DNA of 8,157 nucleotides, taken from the NCBI GenBank assembly GCA_964502465.1, contig CAZCWX010000574.1, positions 1 through 8,157 of the forward strand, written 5' to 3'. The first letter of the stretch is position 1; every line of letters begins with the position of its first letter. Shown here piece after piece: positions 1 through 6,586 of this stretch. The position numbers and the translations under genes are program-made. This stretch comes from CAZCWX01 sp964502465. GTDB taxonomy: Bacteria > Desulfobacterota > Binatia > Bin18. The notes below the pieces were generated by a model that searched no databases, was not told where the DNA came from, and was given only the letters and a program-made list of their open reading frames with translations.

Positions 1-184
1 GCTCCCACGTGTCCAAATTGAGCGTTTGTTCAAGCGATTCTCCGTAGCTGGCGAGGAAATCATCCGCAGCAATTTCCTCGGGCGGAGTTAAAGAACCGGG
101 TTGAAGAGATATTCCATCCGTAGCCTGCCCCCCCACCGCCTTCCTCTCTTCTCGGTCTCGAGAATCAAGGACAATTTTTGACAT
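1..184 (-). CDS. Unrecognised gene, 5' part only (fourth gene of the sigma/ImmA cassette)
   Basis: An open frame starts at an ATG (complement of 182-184) and stays open to the window edge, giving the first 61 residues (starts MSKIVLDSRD, ends near LNLDTWE). It is too incomplete to assign. What is visible is hydrophilic and rich in Asp and Glu, with no signal peptide or membrane segment. It lies 35 nt downstream of the ImmA-like protease stop, in the same direction, and an AGGG sits about 8 nt before the ATG, so it is probably the next gene of the same operon. A run of seven C on the plus strand (G7 in the coding strand) falls at about codons 17-19. The complete gene may be the effector or target of the cassette, but that is only a guess from position. 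Confidence 0.6.
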   Translation of the reverse strand, partial: MSKIVLDSRDREERKAVGGQATDGISLQPGSLTPPEEIAADDFLASYGESLEQTLNLDTWE

Positions 185-219
185 GGTCTAACCCTTTTGG
201 CTCTGAAGAAGACTCTCGT

Positions 220-978
220 TCATCGCTGTTTCCGTATTGCGTCGCTCATGTCTGCAAGAAACGAAACGGGGCGACGCTGGTTCATGTTTCGTACGATGGT
301 GCTGAAGGCATGAGCAGGGAGGCCGAAATAGGCAGACAATGCTGCGCCGGCAGCTATTGAGTGCGCGGCTTCGTCAGCAGGTACATTGTGCAGGAGGGAA
401 ACAATACATGCCCGTGGGGCAACGAGTTCAAGTGCGAGCTGATCGGCGCGATCCTCCGCATGGGCCACTACCGGATCTGATTCCTCATCTGCGTCCGGCC
501 GAGGAAGGACATGGAGGTGTGCACCAAGATGAACGTGCGACAGAATGGCTGCGGCACGCTCTGCCGGAGTTGCCGTCCGTAATCCATCCAGAACGTCGCT
601 GATGTGTTCTCCAAGGACTTGGATCACCTGCTGACGCGGCCACACATAATCCACAAGAAAGTGGGCGACTTCATGTGCGACTGTTAGTCGTTGCTCTTCC
701 AGATCATCAGTGCCACATATAAAGATGATTCCATGGCCACGATAAGCGACCAGGCATCCAAGGAAATCTCGATTGTCACTGAGAAATGGTACCGTAACAC
801 GTCGTCTTTCTAGCCATTTTTCGACCACATGCCCATTGAGCAGAGGAAGCTTAACGAGGGCGAGCGGTAGCTTCAGAGCAATGGCTTGCTCGATCATTCT
901 TGGGAATACTTTGCTGAGACCGGTTCCAGCCCAGAATTCTCGGGCCAGCGCCTCAGGATTTGGATTGATCATTATCAT
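220..978 (-). CDS. ImmA/IrrE-type (COG2856) zinc metallopeptidase
   Basis: A soluble protein of about 252 aa, of the family whose characterised members (ImmA of ICEBs1, IrrE/PprI of Deinococcus) cleave a partner repressor to switch on genes. The HExxH zinc site is clear at residues 102-106 (TVAHEVAHFL). A probable third ligand, Glu175, lies in the family's second signature (EDRADQLALELVAP, compare ExxAxxFAxxLLMP). About 68 residues separate the two, which seems longer than in the small ImmA proteins. The frame is open up to 1218, but that extension (about 80 residues) only shadows the preceding gene. Starts at 978 or 972 (MIMINPNPEA) fit better and overlap the end of that gene by 20-26 nt, which implies translational coupling. 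The ribosome binding site is weak. Context suggests the substrate is the neighbouring 138-aa protein or the sigma factor; this is inference. Confidence 0.85.
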   Translation of the reverse strand: MIMINPNPEALAREFWAGTGLSKVFPRMIEQAIALKLPLALVKLPLLNGHVVEKWLERRRVTVPFLSDNRDFLGCLVAYRGHGIIFICGTDDLEEQRLTVAHEVAHFLVDYVWPRQQVIQVLGEHISDVLDGLRTATPAERAAAILSHVHLGAHLHVLPRPDADEESDPVVAHAEDRADQLALELVAPRACIVSLLHNVPADEAAHSIAAGAALSAYFGLPAHAFSTIVRNMNQRRPVSFLADMSDAIRKQR

Positions 979-1369
979 GGGTTTTCTTGCTCTGGCGAAC
1001 GTGTGGCTTCTTCCGAGCGCGAGCTGCCATGAGTAACCCAGAATCGGACGGGACCGTCTTCGCACTTGCAGCAGCCATAACCTCGACCGATTCCACCAAG
1101 CGAACGACTGTAGCCAGCACCCTTGCATCAGTGCGAAACTTGGCACTGATTTGTTCGATGTCATCAGCAAAATGGTCCGCGCGTGGTCGCAGACAGAGTC
1201 CAAGTCTTGGGAAATCAAGAGTTGAGATTTTCAAGAACTTTGCAAGATCATCTTCGAGAATATTTTCTATCTGCAGGTATCGACCAAAGACCCAGGCCAA
1301 ATACGCGGGACGTGTCCTCGCGCGGTTTGCTGCATGAGCGAGCATCTCGTCCCGAGCGGAAAGAGTCAT
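953..1369 (-). CDS. Small basic regulator-like protein between sigma factor and protease
   Basis: A 138-aa protein of no family I can name. Its ATG overlaps the sigma factor's TGA as ATGA (1366-1369), so it is translated by coupling. The middle (about residues 36-95) looks helical. The stretch DLAKFLKISTLDFPRLGL (about 40-57) resembles a short helix-turn-helix. The following segment (RADHFADDIEQISAKF, then VLATVVRLVESVEVM) could be a dimerisation helix pair. The C-terminal 25 residues are strongly basic (ARARKKPHVRQSKKTHD). No membrane segment is present, so it is not a classical membrane anti-sigma factor. Lying between a sigma factor and an ImmA-type protease, it is a plausible anti-sigma or repressor and protease substrate. 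Gene reality is well supported by the overlaps on both sides; function is inferred. Confidence 0.75.
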   Translation of the reverse strand: MTLSARDEMLAHAANRARTRPAYLAWVFGRYLQIENILEDDLAKFLKISTLDFPRLGLCLRPRADHFADDIEQISAKFRTDARVLATVVRLVESVEVMAAASAKTVPSDSGLLMAARARKKPHVRQSKKTHDNDQSKS

Positions 1370-1980
1370 GATTGACCTCCCAACTGACGGCGAAGCAGCT
1401 TATCAATGCGGTCCTTCGCCCGTTTGACCTCGCGACGCTGGTCCTTGATCGGCAGAAGAGAGATTCCTAGAACTTTGGCGAATACCTCAGTGCGTCGCTC
1501 GCCTTGCAGTCGTAACGCCAGGATTTGCCGGTCTGTTTCGCTCTGCAGTGCGGTCATCAACTTCACTTGTTGCTGCCGACGTTGTTCGTTCTTTTCTTTC
1601 TGTAGAAGATTCCCCACCGCCGATTCGAGTTCGACAGGTGGCTCTCCATAAGCATGAAACGCTTTTTCTTCGCGTGTCTTGCGCCTCTTTTCTCCCCGCA
1701 TGGAATTTGCCACATTCCGCCAGGCAGCCATCTGGAGGAATCGGTCTAACGGTACGTTCCGCTTCTCGTCGAAGCTGTCTGGCCGGGCGCAATAGTCAAG
1801 GATAGCGTCAGATACTCCGTCCCAAATAACGTGCTCGTCTGTTTGGGGAAATTGACGAGAGATTTCCTGGACCAGAGGGGGGAGGAGAAGACGAGCGACT
1901 TCCTCAGGGGCAGTGCGATCCCCATGGCACAACCTGCTGTGCAAAGCCAGCAACTGGGCAGAGTCATATCCTTTGGACAT
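1366..1980 (-). CDS. ECF-like RNA polymerase sigma factor
   Basis: A 204-aa protein with the two-domain layout of sigma-70 family ECF factors. A region-2-like part spans roughly residues 24-110 (helices around LLPPLVQEISRQF, DGVSDAILDYC and FLQMAAWRNVANSMRGEKRR, the last like regions 2.3/2.4). A Gln/Lys-rich linker (about 120-140) leads to a region-4-like helix-turn-helix at about 141-198 (ALQSETDRQILALRLQGERR, then EVFAKVLGISLLPIKDQRREV). It is divergent and probably belongs to a poorly described ECF group, or is a sigma-like regulator. The ATG at 1980 has a good ribosome binding site (AGAGGGA, about 6 nt upstream) and a convincing promoter about 30-60 nt upstream. It is the first gene of the cassette, and its stop overlaps the next start (ATGA). 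Its targets may include its own operon. Confidence 0.75.
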   Translation of the reverse strand: MSKGYDSAQLLALHSRLCHGDRTAPEEVARLLLPPLVQEISRQFPQTDEHVIWDGVSDAILDYCARPDSFDEKRNVPLDRFLQMAAWRNVANSMRGEKRRKTREEKAFHAYGEPPVELESAVGNLLQKEKNEQRRQQQVKLMTALQSETDRQILALRLQGERRTEVFAKVLGISLLPIKDQRREVKRAKDRIDKLLRRQLGGQS

Positions 1981-2014
1981 GTTGGTCCCTCTTGCCCGAC
2001 CTGGGCTACCCCTA

Positions 2015-2044
2015 ATTATAAGAGAAATCGGCAGGATACAGCAA
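2015..2044 (-). promoter_or_regulatory. Sigma-70-type promoter for the sigma/ImmA cassette
   Basis: On the minus strand a perfect -10 box TATAAT (complement of 2015-2020) is preceded, after an 18-nt spacer, by TTGCTG (2039-2044), a half-match to TTGACA. A transcription start near 2008 would leave a leader of roughly 27 nt before the sigma-factor ATG at 1980, including its ribosome binding site. The promoter lies in the 96-nt gap after the methyltransferase gene. Read-through from that gene is also possible, as no clear terminator is visible in between. Confidence 0.55.
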
Positions 2045-2076
2045 AACTTGTGTAGTTTCTTCCTGGTACGCCCGTG

Positions 2077-3372
2077 TTACACGCGCGGTTTACGGAGCAC
2101 AACGACATATTCGTGGGTCATTGGACCATCAAAGCCGAACGGGCCGACAGGGAATCGGCGGCGTACGCTGACGATTGTGCGAGGAATGGCCTCGACCTCA
2201 ATAAACCCGACACTTTTTGCTAATTCCACCAAGATTGCGTGCGATGCAATACGTTGGCCCTTGATGACATTATTGGCAATGACAAATACTGCATGACCAC
2301 CAGGCTTAAGGGCACGCCACACCTGACCCAAAACAACTTCAAGGTCAGCAAAAAAAGCGCAGAGCCGTTTAGCCAGTGAACCATGGTCGAGTATTGATGC
2401 TGGGAGGAGACGGAAGAGACAAGGGCGCGCCCGGAGCCAATCGCTGAGGTGGAACTCTGCAGCATGTCGAAGACCTATGTAACTCCGCCGAGTTGCCAAG
2501 TCTGCTGGTGCATATCCATTCATCCAGCAAACCGACATTCTATGGGCACGTGGGTAATCGACCGCATTGAAATAGGGGGGGGAGGTAATGACAAGCGTCT
2601 GGCTCCCATCTTGAAGAACCAGCAAAGACTCTCTGGCATCGTGGGGATAAATAACACGGCAGAGTTCAGGGAGAGCGTCGAGCACACCAGCATGACGATA
2701 GACTTCGTACAGCATGCTGAGACATAACAGGGAACGATCTAGGCGGCCTAAGTAGGTTTTCAATATGCGGTCGAGTGTGAACTTTTGTATCCGACGATGG
2801 GGGCGTGTATGGTCGATGTCCATTGCGTAGCTGAGTGTGTTTGGCCATTTGGAAATAATAGAGGCAGAGAGGCTCACGAGGGCTACGCGCTCATAATGAG
2901 GCTCTTGGCATTGATGGGCAGCTTCAGCGATGGCCGCCAACGCAGCGGTCAACTGTGGTGGGAACCAGTATGGTAATTCCGGAAACGGCGGAATTCGAAG
3001 TTCCAGTGAACCAAGGGACCAGATCGTCCCTGGTTTCGGGAGAGGATAGGAGCCCCAGGCTCGTGCGATTTCAGCAAAAGCTTCTGTGAGTTGAGCCACA
3101 AAGTCTTTGCGCCACTTCGCGTATTGTTCGGCAGTGAATGGCGCGCATTTGACCTCCGATAGCATCCCCGCCAAGGTATCGATGTCGGTTCCAATAACTC
3201 TGCGTCCGTGCGCGATACTTGCAACGAGAGTCGTTCCACTGCCGCAGAATGGATCGAAGACGCTGTCACCTGGCTTCGTGTACCTCTCAAGTGCAGCTTC
3301 GACGATCTCCGAAGGAAAACGAGCGCAATAGGCATGAAAGCGGTGGAGCGGTTCTAGAGATATCTGCCGCAT
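2077..3372 (-). CDS. Solitary DNA methyltransferase, SPPY (m4C/m6A) type
   Basis: A protein of about 431 aa, predicted to be an S-adenosylmethionine-dependent amino-methyltransferase acting on DNA. Motif I (DPFCGSGTT) lies at residues 40-48, followed by an acidic strand (VIGTDID, 59-65). The catalytic TSPPY motif is at 263-267, followed by FNAVDYPRAHRMS. Motif I precedes the SPPY motif by about 215 residues that could hold target recognition, the order of group-alpha enzymes, although SPPY itself is more typical of m4C enzymes. The C-terminal core continues with LKPGGHAVFVIANN (about 355-368). The frame opens at 3474, but the first 34 codons lie partly in a palindromic repeat, so the ATG at 3372 (MRQISLEPLHRFHAYC) is preferred even though its ribosome binding site is poor. 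No restriction endonuclease is adjacent. Eight consecutive C residues encode the SPP of the catalytic motif. An RNA target cannot be excluded. Confidence 0.85.
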   Translation of the reverse strand: MRQISLEPLHRFHAYCARFPSEIVEAALERYTKPGDSVFDPFCGSGTTLVASIAHGRRVIGTDIDTLAGMLSEVKCAPFTAEQYAKWRKDFVAQLTEAFAEIARAWGSYPLPKPGTIWSLGSLELRIPPFPELPYWFPPQLTAALAAIAEAAHQCQEPHYERVALVSLSASIISKWPNTLSYAMDIDHTRPHRRIQKFTLDRILKTYLGRLDRSLLCLSMLYEVYRHAGVLDALPELCRVIYPHDARESLLVLQDGSQTLVITSPPYFNAVDYPRAHRMSVCWMNGYAPADLATRRSYIGLRHAAEFHLSDWLRARPCLFRLLPASILDHGSLAKRLCAFFADLEVVLGQVWRALKPGGHAVFVIANNVIKGQRIASHAILVELAKSVGFIEVEAIPRTIVSVRRRFPVGPFGFDGPMTHEYVVVLRKPRV

Positions 3373-3426
3373 TGCCTGGGGAATCTTAGGACTATGAGAC
3401 AGAACCCTAGATGAAGAGAAGATCCT

Positions 3427-3501
3427 GTCATTGCGAGGAGCTACCGGCGACGAAGCAATCGCTGCAGAAAACAAAGATTGCTTCGCTCCGCTCGCAATGA
3501 C
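3427..3501. repeat. Palindromic intergenic repeat, copy 1
   Basis: A 75-bp imperfect palindrome. The left arm begins GTCATTGCGAGGAGC and ends GACGAAGCAATC; the right arm runs from GATTGCTTCGCTCC to CTCGCAATGAC. The arms are complementary except for a few extra bases in the left arm, with a loop of about 15 nt. It lies in the 211-nt gap between the methyltransferase and the DUF4389 gene and could fold into a strong hairpin on either strand, possibly ending transcription from the latter. The same element, longer, recurs at 6490-6586. It is MITE/REP-like; what mobilises it is not visible here. Confidence 0.85.
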
Positions 3502-3583
3502 GCCGTAACCTTCATGCTATGGAGTTTTGTCCCGCAATCCTTATCAACTTCGCTTCAGAAGAAAAATGTCCTTTCGGCTCTCT

Positions 3584-3958
3584 TCACACTTTGGCATAGA
3601 GTTTTTCCTCACTGCGGTGTTCTCTCCCTTGCCCTTCTTCGTTCTCCGCATCTCCTTGTTCAGGGGCGTAATCCAGTGGTTCTACCTCCGCAGGAAAGTC
3701 GGCAAACGGGAACGGGGGCTCAGGCGCATTATACGTCACGTATCGCCAGATGTGATAGAGATAACTGACGGTGCGGTTGGCGAAGAGCCTGACCCGTTCA
3801 CCTGGGGGACGTTTGGTAATCAAGGCATAGACGAGTGAAAAGAGAGTGACAAGCCCCAGGATAATGCGGATCACTTCCGCAATCAGCAGGAACAGAATAG
3901 TGAACAAGATGCGGATGCCAGTTTCTTTTCGTTCGATCGCTGTGTCGCCATTCTGCAT
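3584..3958 (-). CDS. DUF4389-type small membrane protein
   Basis: A 124-aa protein starting at the ATG at 3958 (MQNGDTAIERKETG), which has a good ribosome binding site (AGAGGTGG, about 3 nt before it). The frame is open further upstream to 4033 but without support there. Residues about 16-48 form one long or two closely packed hydrophobic segments (IRILFTILFLLIAEV, then IILGLVTLFSLVYAL). They are followed by the signature KRPPGERVRLFANRTVSYLY and a Trp/Tyr-rich stretch ending at PFPFADFP. This matches the DUF4389 family as I remember it; its function is unknown. The tail (about 90-124) is acidic and low in complexity and probably cytoplasmic. It lies 167 nt downstream of the RidA-like gene on the same strand, so they may or may not be cotranscribed. 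Confidence 0.8.
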   Translation of the reverse strand: MQNGDTAIERKETGIRILFTILFLLIAEVIRIILGLVTLFSLVYALITKRPPGERVRLFANRTVSYLYHIWRYVTYNAPEPPFPFADFPAEVEPLDYAPEQGDAENEEGQGREHRSEEKLYAKV

Positions 3959-4125
3959 GTTCCACCTCTGATAGGAGAGCATGAGGACATTCTTACAGTT
4001 CAGTGGCGTTCCTGCTGCGACCGGGCTCAGCACGAACGGGCAATGGAACAGTTGAATCGAGAAACTGATACGCGTCTATCCTGGTTCCGCTGACGCTTCC
4101 GTATCGGTCGCGCCGCGGCGGTGTC

Positions 4126-4521
4126 TTACGAACCAAGCCGGGCGATGACTTTGACCTCGACCAGCGCTCCTGGGAACGCCAGTTCGGTGATACCAATCGC
4201 CGTCCAGGCCGGGTACGGCGCCTGCATATAGCGATCCTTTACTTTCATAAAAGTGGTGAGGTTGGCCTGGAGCCCAACGTGGAAGGTCGTCATCTCAATC
4301 ACGTCAGCAAACGAAACTCCTGCGGTGGTAAGGACAGACTGCAGCGACTCGAAGGCCTGAGTGAACTGTGCTTCCGGATCTGAAGAGACTTTTCCATCCG
4401 CCCCCACACCAATCACACCTGAACAGTAGAGGCGGTTTCCGTCCTTCACCGCTGGGGCGAAATGGAACTGATCGTAATAATGCTCCATACCTGTCGGGAT
4501 CACCACATTCTTCTCGGCCAT
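4126..4521 (-). CDS. RidA/YjgF/UK114-family protein lacking the deaminase Arg
   Basis: A 131-aa protein covering the full length of the family. Characterised RidA proteins are trimers that hydrolyse reactive imines and enamines (2-aminoacrylate derivatives) from PLP enzymes. Typical blocks are visible: LYCSGVIGVGADGKV (31-45), QFTQAFESLQSVL (52-64), FADVIEMTTFHV (71-82), and APYPAWTAIGITELAFPGALVEVKVIA split across 101-127. In E. coli RidA the catalytic Arg105 lies in FPARSC; here the matching residue is Trp106, so classical imine deaminase activity is unlikely and a non-RidA subfamily (Rid4-7-like) fits better. The ATG at 4521 has a perfect AAGGAGG 8 nt upstream; the longer frame to 4629 is not supported. 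It lies 128 nt downstream of the TPR gene, with a near-identical translation leader, so they may be coexpressed. Confidence 0.9.
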   Translation of the reverse strand: MAEKNVVIPTGMEHYYDQFHFAPAVKDGNRLYCSGVIGVGADGKVSSDPEAQFTQAFESLQSVLTTAGVSFADVIEMTTFHVGLQANLTTFMKVKDRYMQAPYPAWTAIGITELAFPGALVEVKVIARLGS

Positions 4522-4542
4522 ACACCTTTCCTCCTTATCATA

Positions 4543-4557
4543 AACGCGCAGCGCGTT
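4543..4557. repeat. Short perfect hairpin ahead of the RidA-like gene
   Basis: AACGCG, a 3-nt loop, then CGCGTT: a 6-bp perfect inverted repeat just upstream of the RidA-like ribosome binding site. On the minus strand it is followed by only a few T, so it is a weak terminator or an attenuating leader hairpin at best. Confidence 0.35.
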
Positions 4558-4649
4558 CTTTCCCTCACTCTGCCAATATGCGCAACGGATGTCCAGAGAC
4601 ACCATGGCGTTGATGCCTGGTGCATGCATGTCGCAATCGGAGGAAAACC

Positions 4650-6314
4650 TTAAAACCGTGACGCACTGAGCGAGATATCTGCCTGTGCCCAGGCTTTCTG
4701 AAACCGTTGCTCTACGGTTGCTGCCTCTTTGTCTTTTTGCTGGGCGCGCAGGCTTTGGGCAAGACCGAAGAGCGACCAGCCATTTTCAGGATTCTGTCGC
4801 AGATCCTCGTGATAGACGGTTTCAGCCTCGGCTGGCCGGTTGGCAGCGAGCAATACTGCCCCGAGCGATTGCCGTACGGGATAATACCAGGGAGGCGGTT
4901 CTGTGTACTGGAGTTGGTCTTGGATACGGACGGCTTCTTGCAAGTTTTGGATAGCCTCATCGGTGTTCCCACGTTTGGCCGCAAGTTCACCGGAAACAAC
5001 CAGTGATGCGATCCGTAATAAGTCTGCCGCGGTATTGCGTCCCATGACCGACCGATCCGCAGGGATCATTTTCGCCGTGGCGTCTACGCTGGCGCGCTCG
5101 CGTTCTGCCTCATCCAATTGTCCTTTGGCGATAAACGCTAATCCACGGGCGTAATGCCACATCGCAGTCGCGTAGTGGAGGTCGGCAGGCGGTTGCGGCT
5201 CCTTGAGGATGTCATCCCATTTCCCGAAGCGGGCAAGGGCACACAAAGGCATGACTGTCCACGGTTCCATAGGCGGCATCTGACGGACGACGTCGGCGGG
5301 CATTTTGTCGGATAACCGACGCGCGGCAGCAATCGCTTCTGCACTTCGTCCAACCATGCTCGCCGCCGCCCAGATGAAATCGATATTATGGGGGTAATAC
5401 ATCATGGGGTAGATCCCTTGCGGGGTCTCCTTCTCGATGTAGGCTTCATCAACTTCGACTGCCCGCACATTGCTCTCAGTCGCGTCAGCGTATAAGCCAA
5501 CACGCATATAAATGTGGGACGGCATGTGGACGAGGTGGCCAGCTCCCGGCATGAGCTCGCCAAGCCGCTTCGCGTAGGGCAACGCACGTTCGGGTTGCGC
5601 AGACGCTTCGACCGCATGAATATAATAATGGATCGCCCCCGGATGATCAGGGTTGTGTTGCAAGACATTTTCTAACGTCGTGACGATCTCGAGCGTCCCC
5701 GGCTGCGGCTGACCGGCGAGGGTCCAGTACCCCCACGGATTGAGGTCCATCAGGGCAGCAGCAAACAACGTCGCCGCGTCAAGATCATGAGGATACTGTC
5801 GCACCAGTTCACGCATGGCATCCGCATACGCTTTATCCAGAGCCTTCCGCTCTGCATCCGGTGCAAGCGAATAGCGTGTCGCCAGCGCTTCAATATACCC
5901 ACGTTCGCGTTCGCTGGCGTAGCGAGCCAGAGCGATGGCTTTCTGAATCGCTTCGTATGCGGCTTTTTCTCGTTCAGAATCGATCGGCAGGTTGATGTTT
6001 GGGCCGAGTGCATGGGCGATCCCCCAGTACGCCATTGCACAACGCGGATCAATGCGCGCGGCTTCCTTGAAAGCGCGAATCGCTTCATCATGGTTAAACC
6101 CGTAGATGAGACGAAGGCCCTGGTTAAAGTAGCGCTGGGCAAGCTCAGAATTTGTCGTGATTGGATGATGATAGGTGCCTAAATTGTTGAACAGCGGGAT
6201 AGGTAATGACGAAGCAAGATCTACTCCGTCGTGCGGGTGATGTTGGGCGACAACCGGCACCGCAGCACTAAGCAAAACCCACCCCATCCAGAAAGTAGCA
6301 AGACAGCGAAGCAT
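4650..6314 (-). CDS. Exported tetratricopeptide-repeat protein
   Basis: A protein of about 554 aa. The N-terminus has a basic residue, a hydrophobic run (CLATFWMGWVLLSAAVPVV) and an AQ cleavage site near residue 25, i.e. a Sec signal peptide; the mature protein would be periplasmic or secreted. TPR-like helix pairs begin at about 60-105 (YFNQGLRLIYGFNHDEAIRA, then FKEAARIDPRCAMAYWGIAH) and recur near 205-250, 325-335, 384-410, 447-467 and 485-530, implying a protein-binding scaffold. A His-rich signature HLVHMPSHIYMRVG (about 260-274) and HYYIHAVEAS (about 229-239) are notable; similar motifs occur in other uncharacterised bacterial TPR proteins. The start is GTG at 6317 or ATG at 6314, both well placed after AAGGAGG; the ATG is chosen. 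It is upstream of the RidA-like gene, same strand. Its exact role is unknown. Confidence 0.85.
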   Translation of the reverse strand: MLRCLATFWMGWVLLSAAVPVVAQHHPHDGVDLASSLPIPLFNNLGTYHHPITTNSELAQRYFNQGLRLIYGFNHDEAIRAFKEAARIDPRCAMAYWGIAHALGPNINLPIDSEREKAAYEAIQKAIALARYASERERGYIEALATRYSLAPDAERKALDKAYADAMRELVRQYPHDLDAATLFAAALMDLNPWGYWTLAGQPQPGTLEIVTTLENVLQHNPDHPGAIHYYIHAVEASAQPERALPYAKRLGELMPGAGHLVHMPSHIYMRVGLYADATESNVRAVEVDEAYIEKETPQGIYPMMYYPHNIDFIWAAASMVGRSAEAIAAARRLSDKMPADVVRQMPPMEPWTVMPLCALARFGKWDDILKEPQPPADLHYATAMWHYARGLAFIAKGQLDEAERERASVDATAKMIPADRSVMGRNTAADLLRIASLVVSGELAAKRGNTDEAIQNLQEAVRIQDQLQYTEPPPWYYPVRQSLGAVLLAANRPAEAETVYHEDLRQNPENGWSLFGLAQSLRAQQKDKEAATVEQRFQKAWAQADISLSASRF

Positions 6315-6337
6315 CACGAATTTCCTCCTTATCGTTT

Positions 6338-6366
6338 CAGCTATGGCGTTCTGCCTGCAGTGTCAA
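6338..6366 (-). promoter_or_regulatory. Possible promoter for the TPR gene
   Basis: A perfect -35 box TTGACA is present on the minus strand (complement of 6361-6366), but the -10 position is poor: TAGCTG at 17-nt spacing (6338-6343) or CATAGC at 15-nt spacing. It lies just upstream of the TPR gene start. An activator or another sigma factor may compensate for the weak -10. Confidence 0.35.
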
Positions 6367-6489
6367 GTAACCAGTGATTACCGTGAAGGAGGATGAGGTG
6401 CTCTGAGCGTATTTCCTGGATGCCAGCTTACTCAGGCCTGACGGGATTTGGGTCATTCCCCCCGAAAAAGGGACAGCAGGTCGGAGCAT

Positions 6490-6586
6490 GTCATTGCGAG
6501 GAGCCCTTCGACTATGCTCAGGGTAAACTCCGCGACGAAGCAATCTCTGTCCGACAATGAGATTGCTTTGCTCCGCTCGCAATGAC
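6490..6586. repeat. Palindromic intergenic repeat, copy 2, with inner insertion
   Basis: A 97-bp second copy of the element at 3427-3501, with the same outer arms (GTCATTGCGAGGAGC on the left, GCTCCGCTCGCAATGAC on the right) and inner arms (GACGAAGCAATC and GATTGCTTTGCTCC). Relative to copy 1, the left arm has about 20 extra bases including CCCTTCGACTATGCTCAGG, which resembles another dispersed repeat type (TTCGACAAGCTCAG-like) known from many genomes. A fragment resembling the other half of that type (GCTCAGCACGAACGGG) occurs near 4024-4039. Confidence 0.85.

Noticed and set aside
178..602. Plus-strand frames over the ImmA-like gene.
   Set aside because: They are shadows of the minus-strand gene, with no ribosome binding site or family resemblance.
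979..1218. Long N-terminal extension of the ImmA-like frame to 1218.
   Set aside because: It overlaps the well-supported 138-aa gene in another frame and its composition is unlike the family; the domain begins near 978.
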